From positions 1,949,642 to 2,000,603 of the forward strand of contig CP070670.1 in assembly GCA_020351855.1 (NCBI GenBank): a DNA stretch of 50,962 nt. The letters are read 5' to 3'. The position numbers were made by a program, and so were the translations under genes. The first letter of the stretch is position 1; each line of letters opens with the position of its first letter. This DNA comes from Gemmatimonadota bacterium (GTDB lineage: Bacteria > Gemmatimonadota > Gemmatimonadetes > Palauibacterales > Palauibacteraceae). Shown here one piece after another: positions 18,159 through 28,349 of the stretch. The notes below the pieces were generated by a model. The model saw only the letters and a list, made by a program, of their open reading frames with translations, did not search any database and was not told the origin of the DNA.

Positions 18159-18975
18159 CGAGCGGTATCGCCCCGAGGAACGGGACGTCCAGCGCGGCAG
18201 CCAGCTTTTCCCCCCCTCCCGATCCGAAGATGTCGTGCGAGCTCTCGCACGTCGGACATACGAAACCGCGCATGTTCTCGACGATTCCGACAACCGGAAC
18301 ATCGAGCTTCTGGAACATCCGGATGCCCTTGAGCACCCCTCCGACGGCCACGTCCTGAGGCGTCGTGACCATCACCGCACCCGAGACGTGGACCAGCTGG
18401 CACAGGGAGAGCTGGGCGTCGCCCGTGCCCGGCGGCAGGTCGACGATCAGGTAATCGAGCTCGCCCCATGCCACCTGCTGCAGGAACTGCCGTACGATGC
18501 CCATGATGATCGGGCCCCGCCAAATCGCCGGCGTGTCCTCATCGACGAGAAAGCCGAGGCTCATGAGCTTCACGCCGTGACCCTCCAGCGGCTGCACCTG
18601 GTCGCCGACCATGCGCGGCCTGTCGAAGGCCCCGAACATGGTCGGGATATCGGGACCGTAGATGTCGGCGTCGAGCAGGCCGACCCGATGCCCCATCTGT
18701 GCCCAGGCCGCGGCCAGGTTCGTCGATATGGTCGACTTGCCCACGCCGCCCTTGCCGGAACTCACGGCAACGACGCTCCCCACGCCTTCGAGCGGTCCAG
18801 CCTCGCGCGGATGGCGAGACGCCACAGCCCGGTCGGCCTCCGTCGGCCGCATCCCTTCCGGCGCACCCCCTCGACCGGCCGTATCCCGATCGCTGGGCGG
18901 GGAGACGGGGCCAAGGATGGGCAGCCGCCGGCGTTGGTCGCGGTGAGGGCGCTCGTCTGCTCGCGTGTCATCCAT
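18019..18975 (-). CDS. mrp: Mrp/ApbC-type iron-sulfur carrier ATPase
   Basis: This P-loop ATPase binds and passes on Fe-S clusters in the cytoplasm. The 318-aa product has the deviant Walker A SSGKGGVGKST, the LLDADIYGPDIP and DYLIVDLPPGTGDAQL segments and the cluster-binding CPTC. The ATG at 18975 has GGAAAG upstream. The first ~65 residues are low-complexity, and the usual N-terminal DUF59/MIP18 domain is missing. A separate NifU-like protein is encoded just upstream and may provide the scaffold. The 3' end overlaps the MATE reading frame. Confidence 0.93.
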   Translation of the reverse strand: MDDTRADERPHRDQRRRLPILGPVSPPSDRDTAGRGGAPEGMRPTEADRAVASRHPREAGPLEGVGSVVAVSSGKGGVGKSTISTNLAAAWAQMGHRVGLLDADIYGPDIPTMFGAFDRPRMVGDQVQPLEGHGVKLMSLGFLVDEDTPAIWRGPIIMGIVRQFLQQVAWGELDYLIVDLPPGTGDAQLSLCQLVHVSGAVMVTTPQDVAVGGVLKGIRMFQKLDVPVVGIVENMRGFVCPTCESSHDIFGSGGGEKLAAALDVPFLGAIPLGVAVREEGDRGVPTVIGRPDSPEGLAFQRMAEAAAERLRQLEPEHA

Positions 18976-19037
18976 GCGCGCTTTCCAGGGATTGCAGGGG
19001 AAGTGGGTCGGGTGGCGGCCGGCCACCCGGAACGGCC

Positions 19038-19289
19038 TCAGATCGCTTCGACGGACCGCACCCCGGGAACCTGCATTCGAAGGCGTTGCTCGATACCGGC
19101 CTTCAGCGTGAGCATCGACATCGGGCAGGCGTAGCAGGCGCCGACCATGCGGACCTGCACGAGCCCCTCCTCCTCGTCGAAGCCCACGAACTCGACATCC
19201 CCACCGTCCGATCGGATCGCCGGCCGAACCGAGGCGAGCACATCCTCGATCTTCTGTCGGGCATCCATCGTACTCGTGGAATCACTCAT
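19038..19289 (-). CDS. NifU C-terminal-domain Fe-S scaffold protein
   Basis: The 83-aa product is a stand-alone NifU-type scaffold domain. It has IRSDGGDVEFVGF and the cluster-binding GACYACPMS (Cys-x2-Cys), then LKAGIEQRLR. It would assemble or carry a [4Fe-4S] cluster as a dimer. The ATG at 19289 lies about 25 nt after the start predicted from the promoter at 19321-19349. A second ATG at 19268 is also possible. It is 62 nt upstream of mrp, so the pair probably works together. Confidence 0.9.
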   Translation of the reverse strand: MSDSTSTMDARQKIEDVLASVRPAIRSDGGDVEFVGFDEEEGLVQVRMVGACYACPMSMLTLKAGIEQRLRMQVPGVRSVEAI

Positions 19290-19320
19290 CTGACCAGGTT
19301 GTCTCTGGGCTCCTCGGCTC

Positions 19321-19349
19321 AAGCTAGCCGACCCTCCGAAAACGGGCAA
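19321..19349 (-). promoter_or_regulatory. Candidate promoter of the NifU-mrp-MATE-SAM hydrolase unit
   Basis: The minus strand has TTGCCC (19344-19349), a 17-nt spacer and TAGCTT (19321-19326), weak to moderate matches to sigma70 boxes at ideal spacing. It lies in the 215-nt gap after the S45 acylase gene. The rest of that gap is GC-rich with no gene I can support. Confidence 0.4.
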
Positions 19350-19504
19350 AAGTCGCCCCCCGGCGTTCGCCGCTACCGGTGCCGGTCATACCTGTCGCTC
19401 GGGCATCGGGTTCCTGTTCCTTCGGCGGCGCGCCCCCGGTCATCGGTTTATCGGACTGCTCCTCCCAGTGCGTCGGCCCTCTCGCAGCACGCAGCGACCC
19501 TCTC

Positions 19505-21979
19505 TCAGCGCGCGGCGGCCCTGAGCTGCAGCCGTCCCATGGCCGAAGCCTCCACGGTCGCCCGATCGAGCGGCAGCGGAACGAGTCGCGGCTCGCTCCA
19601 GCGTGCCGCCATGTCCCGGTAGTGGACGCTGAACGGGTTGCCGCTCTGCCCCGTCGGGAGCAGCACGTACGCCATGGCGACTCCATCACCCAGCACGGCG
19701 ACGAAACGCTCCGACGGCCCGTAGTCCCCCACGTACGGCGGCGTCCAGGAGGTCGAGTCCAGCGGGCTCCAGCGAGCATAGTCGTCCGGGCGCACCGTGT
19801 GCGGACCGCCGGCCGCTGGGTAAGGGCCGATGTTGAAGCCGAAGAGGCGTTCGAGCCACGCCGACCGGCCCAGCATGTGCACGGACCGCTCGAAGTGGAG
19901 CTCCCCCCATTCGCGCAGTCCGGTGACCGCCAAGGCGTCTCTCATTGCCCGCTCCTCCAGCCCCGGGAGGGTCTCGGTCGTGTCCGTCCGAACGTCGTCC
20001 ACCCAGGGCCCGCCGTCCTCCTCGAGCGTTCTGACGAGCGCCATGGCCGGAAATTCGCTCCACTCCTCCTCCGCATACTCGTCACCCGCGACCAACTCAC
20101 GCAGGCGATAGAACCACGCGTAGAACAGGCCGGCCGCCCGGGAGTCGACCGAGGCCCGCCGATCCCACGCCTCCAGTAACGCGGCGGCAGAGTCTTCGTC
20201 GGCGCGACGGGCGGCCGCTACGGCACGACGGCCGACCCGCTCGGCCAGGCCGCTCTGCGTGTCGAGCTGCAGGATCGCCATGTCCTGCCAGCTCCATCGC
20301 TGACTGGCCTCAAGCCGCTCACGGATTCGGGCCGCCCGGAACGGAGGAGCGTAATCCCAACCGATCGCTCCGAAGAGGTTCGGAGCCTGCAGGTTGTTCG
20401 CGGTCACGAGGAAACCCTCGGCCGGCTCCCGGATCGAGGGGAGTTGCTCGGCCGGCCAGTAGGATCGCTCCCCGTCACCGATCTGGTCCACATCGATCGG
20501 CAGCGAGCCCTCCCCCGACCGGTGCAGGGGAACCGTACCGCTCAGCCGGTAACCGATGCTCCCGTCCGACGCGGCGAAAACGACGTTCTGTTGGGGCGAG
20601 TCGAAGCGCTGAACCGCGGCATCGAACGCCTCCGGCCCGTCCGCCCGATTCATTCGCAGCAGGCCCTCGATCTCGTGCGTCGGGCGATCGGCGACCCAGA
20701 GCGCCGAGAGGGTGGCGCCGAGCGGGGGCAAGGCATCAGAGACCACGGGGCCGCGGACCGTTCGGCGAACGGCGAGCACGAACGGATCGTCCCGGCCTCG
20801 GACCCGTATGGTGTCGAGCACCACCTCGAACTCCCGCCACCCGTCGCCATCCCGGTAGACCCTCCCTTCCGGGTCCGTGTCCTCGATGACGAAGTCCATG
20901 TCGTCGGTCATCCCGTTGGTGAACCCCCAGGCCACGTTCCGGTTGTAGCCGACGACGATTCCGGGAGCACCGGGAAGCGACACGCCGGCCACGTGATAGG
21001 CCGTCTCCTCCGCGTGAAGCGCCATGACGTACCACTTGGAGGGCGCGTCCAGGCCGAGGTGCATGTCGCTTGCGAGGAGCGAGCCGCCGTGCGCCGTCCG
21101 GCCGCGACCGACCGCCCAGGCGTTGGACGCCCGAAATCCGATCCGGTTCAGGAGCGCGAACGCATTCGACCATGAGCTCCCCGTTCCGTCGTCGTCGGCC
21201 GGAGCCGGCACCGGCAGACCGGGCCCGGCCGGAAGATCGCCGGACCGGCGCCACCGCCCAACGACGGCCGGAACGGACTCGACGCCCCGCCGCGGTACCG
21301 GCACCGGTTGCCCGATGATCGTGGGAGCCCACTCCGGATAGGCAGGCGGCAGATAGGCTGCCTTCTCCGGAGGCAGGATGGCGTGCGCCCTGAAGCGGGC
21401 CAACTCCGTGCGCCACGCCGAGAGGTCGAGCGCCATCACCTTGCCGATCGCTACGGTGGCCAGCGGCTCCCAGGGCTCGGGCTCGATCCCCAGCAGAACG
21501 AACTCGGGCGGCAGGGGTCCCTTCCAGGTGGCGATCCGGGCGTTCACGCCGGCAGCATAGGCGGCGAGAAAGGCTCGAGACTCCGCATCCAGCGCACCGA
21601 GGCTCTTCTTCGCGGCTCTCCACAGATCCAGCGTTCGCAGCAGTCGGTCGGCCGGCAGCGCCGCCTCGCCGAACAACTCCGAAAGCCTCCCCTGGGCGAC
21701 GCGCCGGAACATCTCCATCTGCCAGAGCCGTTCCGATGCGTGCAGAAAGCCCTGGGTGAAGAAAAGGTCGGTCTCGGCCTTCGCGTATACGTGCGGAATC
21801 TGGAAGCTGTCCACGACCACGGTCACCGGATCCCGGAGACCCGAAACGCGCACGGTTCCATCCAACGGCTGGACCGATGCGCGGAGGTACAGGTAGGCGA
21901 AGGTCGCGGCGCAGGCCCCGACGAACAGGACAAGCGCCAGGGCGGACAGCAGCTTGCCGATCAGGCCCTGAACGGTCAC
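19505..21979 (-). CDS. Penicillin-acylase-family (S45) Ntn-hydrolase
   Basis: The 824-aa product is a large S45 precursor with an N-terminal membrane anchor or signal (about residues 8-32), so it acts outside the inner membrane. It has the alpha-subunit features DSFQIPHVYAKAETDLFFTQ and ASERLWQMEMFRR. A linker is followed by the autocleavage site FRASNAWAVGRGRTAHGGSL, where Ser285 would become the beta-subunit N-terminal nucleophile. LASDMHL, PGIVVGYNRNVAWGFTN and GFLVTANN follow. Family members hydrolyse penicillins, acyl-homoserine lactones or other amides; the substrate cannot be told here. The residue before Ser285 is Ala, where Gly is usual. The start is GTG. Confidence 0.9.
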   Translation of the reverse strand: MTVQGLIGKLLSALALVLFVGACAATFAYLYLRASVQPLDGTVRVSGLRDPVTVVVDSFQIPHVYAKAETDLFFTQGFLHASERLWQMEMFRRVAQGRLSELFGEAALPADRLLRTLDLWRAAKKSLGALDAESRAFLAAYAAGVNARIATWKGPLPPEFVLLGIEPEPWEPLATVAIGKVMALDLSAWRTELARFRAHAILPPEKAAYLPPAYPEWAPTIIGQPVPVPRRGVESVPAVVGRWRRSGDLPAGPGLPVPAPADDDGTGSSWSNAFALLNRIGFRASNAWAVGRGRTAHGGSLLASDMHLGLDAPSKWYVMALHAEETAYHVAGVSLPGAPGIVVGYNRNVAWGFTNGMTDDMDFVIEDTDPEGRVYRDGDGWREFEVVLDTIRVRGRDDPFVLAVRRTVRGPVVSDALPPLGATLSALWVADRPTHEIEGLLRMNRADGPEAFDAAVQRFDSPQQNVVFAASDGSIGYRLSGTVPLHRSGEGSLPIDVDQIGDGERSYWPAEQLPSIREPAEGFLVTANNLQAPNLFGAIGWDYAPPFRAARIRERLEASQRWSWQDMAILQLDTQSGLAERVGRRAVAAARRADEDSAAALLEAWDRRASVDSRAAGLFYAWFYRLRELVAGDEYAEEEWSEFPAMALVRTLEEDGGPWVDDVRTDTTETLPGLEERAMRDALAVTGLREWGELHFERSVHMLGRSAWLERLFGFNIGPYPAAGGPHTVRPDDYARWSPLDSTSWTPPYVGDYGPSERFVAVLGDGVAMAYVLLPTGQSGNPFSVHYRDMAARWSEPRLVPLPLDRATVEASAMGRLQLRAAAR

Positions 21980-22027
21980 GAGAAGACGGCAGGCGGGAGC
22001 GACACCGGATCCGAGGCAACCGGCACG

Positions 22028-22723
22028 TCAGCCATCCTCGCCGCGGGTCTCGTCGGGCGTCGCTTGCCGTGGGGCCGACGGGCCCTCCATCGACTGGCAC
22101 AGCACGCGGCGGAATGACACGTACGTATCCTCTTGCCGCAGCACCAGGCGGCGACGGTGCAGTGCCTCCAGGCGAGAGCGCGCCTCGGGCTCCGAGAGCC
22201 CGAGCTCGCCCGCGAGGGGCTCCGGGTCGACCTGTTCGTGCTCGCAGACAAGCCGCCATAGGTGCTCTTCCGGCTGCTCGACAGAGCCGACCAGCACGAG
22301 CTCGCCGTCCGCCCGTTCGGCCGCCACGGCCAGGTTCCTCCGGCGAAGCGCCGAATCGATCGGATCCCAGTGGTGATCCTCCAGGCCGCGGATCGCGACG
22401 AACCGGCGGGCCGGGGCCGGCTGCGTCGGGGAGGCGGAGGGAGCTCGCATCTCATCCGACTCCCTGTCCTCGCCCCTCTGCCCCACCAGCTCGCTGCCCG
22501 AGCCCAGCGCCGTGTAGGCCAGCTCGGCGACGACCTCGTCCGCGCAGCTGTAGTCGATGACGGCCACGTTCCGGAAATCCAGCACGGTGAGGACCTCCCC
22601 CTCGTGACGTGCCACCTGTTCCTCGATGCTCAGCCGCACGGCACGTCCGGTGGTCCGGGTGACCAGGTAGCTGTACAGGCTCGCCTCCGAGACGAGGGGC
22701 GGCCAGGTCCGGAACATGGTCAT
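22028..22723 (-). CDS. STAS-like (DUF4325-type) domain plus winged-helix protein
   Basis: The 231-aa product has an N-terminal STAS-like segment (about 25-75) with EVLTVLDFRNVAVIDYSCAD, which resembles DUF4325. After a variable linker the C-terminal part (about 165-215) reads as a winged helix (LAGELGLSEPEARSRLEALH, RRLVLRQEDTYVSF). The ATG overlaps the TGA of the STAS/ATPase gene upstream (ATGA), so the two are made together. The arrangement suggests a partner of the ATPase protein, perhaps a regulatory switch. No target is visible. Confidence 0.6.
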   Translation of the reverse strand: MTMFRTWPPLVSEASLYSYLVTRTTGRAVRLSIEEQVARHEGEVLTVLDFRNVAVIDYSCADEVVAELAYTALGSGSELVGQRGEDRESDEMRAPSASPTQPAPARRFVAIRGLEDHHWDPIDSALRRRNLAVAAERADGELVLVGSVEQPEEHLWRLVCEHEQVDPEPLAGELGLSEPEARSRLEALHRRRLVLRQEDTYVSFRRVLCQSMEGPSAPRQATPDETRGEDG

Positions 22724-23622
22724 CGCGGCCCGGACTCCTCGACCCGGGCGGGCATCACGATGAGCACCTGGGCGCCCGGGAAGTACGGGAGGTTCGCGCG
22801 AAGCGGTGAGAGGTCATCCCAGTCCGGCACGCGGGCGATCATCGCGTCCCCGCTCCGGATGCGCACCTCGCCGTTCCACTTCGTTACCTGCTTTCGGATC
22901 GCCTGCAGCCCCTGGCCTCGACCTGGATCCCGGAAGCGCGACTCCCCGTTCAGGAACGCGGCCTCGAGGGCGGTCGCGGCGGACCACCTGTCCCCGTATC
23001 GCCGAGCATGCTCGGCCGCCAGCGATCCCTGAAAGCCCATTCCCACATCCATCACCGCCAGAACAAGCACATCGCGTCCGAGCCGTCTCTTCCAGAAATA
23101 GGTCTGAGCGCAAACCCAGCCGACCGCCTCTGCGTGCTCGAGAATGTTTTGGCAGACCTCAGAGAGCATGACGCTGAATTGAATCACCGCCGGCTTCGGA
23201 TAATGAAGGCGGCTCTCGAGGATGAGCGCCGCACGTTCCCTGACCCGTTCGACGACGTGGTGCACATCGTGATGCGAACGGATCGGTGTGATCTCGAGCA
23301 GCGCGTCAGATCGGCCATGATGCCGGTCCGATCTCGCTCCGAGATCATAGACGTCCGACGCGTTCTGCCAGAAATCCATTCGGTCCAGATAGGTTCGGAC
23401 GTCCGAGGACTCAGGCACCTCGATCGCCGGAGCGAGCCCGGTGCGTTCGCTTCCCACCTGCCCTGCGGCGAGCAGGCCGATGAGGCCGTAGGGCGATACC
23501 CAGCGGACGTGTCGTGCATCGAACAGAAGACGCTCGCCCTCGCGGGCCGCTTCCAGCGCGGCGACGACCTCCTCGAAGCCGGTCTCATCGAGCACATCGG
23601 GAAGCGGGATGACGCGGCTCAT
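22720..23622 (-). CDS. STAS domain fused to GHKL (anti-sigma-like) ATPase
   Basis: The 300-aa product joins an N-terminal STAS-type domain (about 5-95, LLFDARHVRWVSPYGLIGLL) to a histidine-kinase-like ATPase. The ATPase has the N box LSEVCQNILEHAEAVG, the G1 box VMDVGMGFQG and the G2 box RGQGLQAIRKQV. It lacks a DHp domain and any phospho-acceptor His, so it resembles SpoIIAB/RsbW-like serine kinases more than a sensor kinase. I chose ATG 23622 (AGGGA just upstream); the open frame continues further with low-complexity sequence. It forms a coupled pair with the next gene. Confidence 0.7.
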   Translation of the reverse strand: MSRVIPLPDVLDETGFEEVVAALEAAREGERLLFDARHVRWVSPYGLIGLLAAGQVGSERTGLAPAIEVPESSDVRTYLDRMDFWQNASDVYDLGARSDRHHGRSDALLEITPIRSHHDVHHVVERVRERAALILESRLHYPKPAVIQFSVMLSEVCQNILEHAEAVGWVCAQTYFWKRRLGRDVLVLAVMDVGMGFQGSLAAEHARRYGDRWSAATALEAAFLNGESRFRDPGRGQGLQAIRKQVTKWNGEVRIRSGDAMIARVPDWDDLSPLRANLPYFPGAQVLIVMPARVEESGPR

Positions 23623-23659
23623 TCCCTGCCGGCTCCCGCCCGCGGCGTCCGAAGGACCC

Positions 23660-24685
23660 TCACGGCCTCGGTTCCCTCGCTTCCAGGATCCGTCTCTCTC
23701 CCGAGAGCAGCCGCCCGAGCTGAGACGCGCCCCGGTGTGCGGCATTACGTGCCGCCAGTTCGTTCGCCCGCTCCGCGGCTTGCCGTACGGACGCGCCCTG
23801 CAGAAGGGCCGTGAAGCAGGTCATGCCCCATACATCACCACAGCCCGTGGGATCGGCACCTGGAACCGTTCTCGGCGTCGCGGCGAAACCGCTCGTCGCG
23901 GGATCCTCCCCGCCTGCGCCGCTCGCCCGATCGACCGGTGGCAAGCTCGCGCCGCGCCTAGCGGCGCCGAGCCATCCGTCAAGAGTCGCACTCGCCACCC
24001 AGGCGCAACCCCGGTCGCCCAGCGTGACGAAGAGGGCCTTCGTCTCGCTGCCCACGACCTCGGCCGCGAACTCCCAGGGATCGCCCCATGTACCGGCCAG
24101 GATCTCGAACTCCTCCTCGTTTACCTGAAGCAGGTCGAAGCAGCGCAGCCACTCCCGCCATTCCTGGAGTGGCCTCGGCTCGCGAACGCCGCGCGGTCCG
24201 ACCCCCAGGAATATCGAGTGGAGGTCGCAGTACAGGGGACCGGAATAGCATCCTCGCAGGCGCTGCGCCGTGGACAGATCCAGCTCCCAGCCCGCGATGA
24301 AGTTAACGTAGACGGCGTCGCAGGAGAGGGCGAGCGGCGCCAGCTCCTCCCAACGCCAGCCTGGAACCCCGCCCGTGAGCCTCTCGCAGCGTCGGGAAGC
24401 ATTGCCATAGACGAGGTCGACGCGGTTGTTCACCTCCGGCACGGTCAGCACGCCGTCGAGGGATCCGATGCGTCTCAGGCCCCGCAGATATTCGTTCGCC
24501 CGCTCACGGAGATCCGCACCGACCTTGATGATCGGCATCAGCTCCCAGCCCTCGGGACCGATAGCTTCGAAAGCCGACAGGCCGTAGCAGATTCCGCCCC
24601 ATTCCTCGACCGGCTCGCTCCGCCCCGGATCCCGCGCGCGGATGGTGTCCCATACCATCGTCCCGACCACCCCGAGCCGCTTCAA
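23660..24685 (-). CDS. PfkB-family sugar/nucleoside kinase
   Basis: The 341-aa product is a ribokinase-like kinase. It starts LKRLGVVGTMVWDTI as usual for the family and ends with the ATP/anion-hole signature PGADPTGCGDVWGM, with the catalytic Asp in GCGD. The more common sequence is GAGD. LLQVNEEEFEILAG is the typical middle segment. The TTG at 24685 has a strong Shine-Dalgarno (GGAGGAAGGCCTTC-TTG), which is why I prefer it to the GTG at 24721. It follows the ROK kinase by 39 nt. The substrate is unknown. Confidence 0.85.
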   Translation of the reverse strand: MKRLGVVGTMVWDTIRARDPGRSEPVEEWGGICYGLSAFEAIGPEGWELMPIIKVGADLRERANEYLRGLRRIGSLDGVLTVPEVNNRVDLVYGNASRRCERLTGGVPGWRWEELAPLALSCDAVYVNFIAGWELDLSTAQRLRGCYSGPLYCDLHSIFLGVGPRGVREPRPLQEWREWLRCFDLLQVNEEEFEILAGTWGDPWEFAAEVVGSETKALFVTLGDRGCAWVASATLDGWLGAARRGASLPPVDRASGAGGEDPATSGFAATPRTVPGADPTGCGDVWGMTCFTALLQGASVRQAAERANELAARNAAHRGASQLGRLLSGERRILEAREPRP

Positions 24686-24724
24686 GAAGGCCTTCCTCCG
24701 CAGACCGGCTCCGGCCCACACAGC

Positions 24725-25714
24725 TCAGAGCCCGCCACAGCGCTCCACCTTGTAGGTGGCCACGGCACCGACCACCCCGGCCATGCCACCGAGCTCGCTC
24801 GTCACGATCTCGCAGCTCTCGAAGCCCCCGCGGAAGGCGCGTCGTCGCACCTCCGTGCGCAGGGGTCCGAGGAGGTGCCCGCCCGCCCGGGTCACGCCGC
24901 CTGAGATCACGATCATCTCCGGGTTCATCAGGTTGATCAGGTTGGCCAGGCCCGTGCCCAGGAAGTTGGCCGTCTCTCGCATCACCTCGCGTGCGTACAG
25001 GTCCCCCGCGACGATCGCCTCGTACACTGTTTCCGCCGTCACGCGTGTGAGATCGCCCTCCACGAGGGCCGGGAGCAGGCTGTTCCCGTTAGCTTCCAGT
25101 CCCTCGACCGCACGTGCCGCGATGGCCGGCCCGGAGGCGTAGGCTTCCAGGCAACCGTAGTTGCCGCAGTTGCACTTTCGGCCGGTGGAATCGATCGTCA
25201 TGTGACCGATCTCGCCGGCCAGATCGGACGCCCCGTGAAAGACCCTTCCATCCACCACGATGCCCCCGCCGATCCCCGTGCCCAGCGTCACCCCCACGAG
25301 ATGCCGAACGTGGCGGGCGGCTCCCTGCCAGAACTCGCCGAGCGCGGCACAATTCGCGTCGTTGTCGAGCACGGCTTCCAGCCCGATCGCATTGGCGATG
25401 AGGTCGCGGAGCGGGAAGTTGCGCCATCCGAGGTTGGGGGTCTCGAGCACGGTACCGGTGCGTCGATCCAGGGGCCCCGGCGAGCCTATTCCGATGCCGA
25501 TGAAGCCATCGTCGGGGATCGCTCCTTCACGTCGGGCATCCTTCATGGCGGCCCGAATCAGTTCGATCATCCGGTCTACGACGAACTTGGCACCCCGCTG
25601 CGGCTCGGTGGGAAGCGAACGCATGCCCAGGACCCGTCCGCCGGCGTACGGCAGGACCCCCACGTTGATCGAGGTTCCACCGAGGTCCACGCCCACGATA
25701 TACCGATCCGTCAT
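24725..25714 (-). CDS. ROK-family sugar kinase (glucokinase-like)
   Basis: The 329-aa product is a ROK kinase. It has the phosphate-binding IVGVDLGGTSINVGV, the catalytic Asp in LDNDANCAALGE, GVTLGTGIGGGIVVDG and the zinc cluster GHMTIDSTGRKCNCGNYGC. ROK members phosphorylate glucose, mannose or GlcNAc. Given the cell-wall sugar genes elsewhere in the window, a GlcNAc kinase is possible, but the motifs fit glucokinase equally. It sits between lepA and a PfkB kinase in one direction, with pyruvate kinase upstream. Confidence 0.9.
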   Translation of the reverse strand: MTDRYIVGVDLGGTSINVGVLPYAGGRVLGMRSLPTEPQRGAKFVVDRMIELIRAAMKDARREGAIPDDGFIGIGIGSPGPLDRRTGTVLETPNLGWRNFPLRDLIANAIGLEAVLDNDANCAALGEFWQGAARHVRHLVGVTLGTGIGGGIVVDGRVFHGASDLAGEIGHMTIDSTGRKCNCGNYGCLEAYASGPAIAARAVEGLEANGNSLLPALVEGDLTRVTAETVYEAIVAGDLYAREVMRETANFLGTGLANLINLMNPEMIVISGGVTRAGGHLLGPLRTEVRRRAFRGGFESCEIVTSELGGMAGVVGAVATYKVERCGGL

Positions 25715-25742
25715 CTCGCGGTCGCCGCGACCACCTTGCACT

Positions 25743-27535
<1,793 letters not shown>

Positions 27536-27542
<7 letters not shown>

Positions 27543-28312
27543 TCGACGACGAGCCCATCATAGGCGGGGAACACCCCCTGCGGCAGCTCCCGCTCGAGGT
27601 CAGCGTGGTCGAGCCGATGGGTGAGGTGCGTCAGATATGTTCTTTTCGCGCCGAGTTGGGCGGCCAAATCCAGAGCCTCCTCCACGTTCAGGTGCGCAGG
27701 GTGCGGATCTCCGCGCCACAGGGCTCCCAGAATCAGGACCTCCAATCCCTGCAGGCGATCCCGTGCATCCTCGGGAATCCCCTTGGCGTCCACGACCAGC
27801 GCGGCGTCACCGGCGCGAAAGCCGTAGCTGCGATAGTAGCCGTGCGGGCAGGCAATCGGCAGCAAGCCGAGGCCTGCCACCGCGACGGGAGTCCGGTCCT
27901 CGAACGTGCGCAGGTCCAGATCGGGCACCGCCATGCCCGGCTGATCCCGGGACTCCGCATCCCAGATGTATGCGAAGCGATCCCGGACCTCCGTCGCGTA
28001 CTCGGCCGGCACGTACACCGGAAGTGGTCGCCGGGATCGAAGCGAGAAGATCCGGAGGTCGTCCATGCCGTGAAGGTGATCGGCATGCGGGTGCGTCACG
28101 TAAACGGCGTCGAGGCGCTCGGTGCCCGCCTGTAACAGCTGAAGCCGCAGCTCGGGCGGTGTGTCGACGAGAAGGCGCCCTTCTGTCGTTTCGATCAGGA
28201 GGCCGTGCCGCCCGCGCCGGTTTCGCGTGTCCGACGACGTGCACACCCGGCAGCGGCAGCCGACGACCGGAATGCCGAAGGAAGTCCCGGTTCCCAGGAA
28301 GGTCAGCTTCAT
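27536..28312 (-). CDS. PhnP/MBL-fold metal-dependent hydrolase
   Basis: The 258-aa product is a metallo-beta-lactamase-fold phosphodiesterase-type enzyme. It starts [19 protein letters not shown] with a Cys cluster (GCRCRVC) as in PhnP-like proteins, and has the metal motif [14 protein letters not shown] and a late HLTHRLDH. PhnP acts on cyclic ribose phosphates, but no other phn gene is present, so that activity is not implied. It lies 37 nt after pyk and overlaps lepA. Confidence 0.85.
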
Positions 28313-28349
28313 GTCTCGGCGAGAGAACGACCCTGGCTGCCGGCAGGGC

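Noticed and set aside
19350-19504. A small gene in the 215-nt gap before the NifU-like gene
   Set aside because: Short frames here have no Shine-Dalgarno and unlikely composition; only a promoter candidate is supported.
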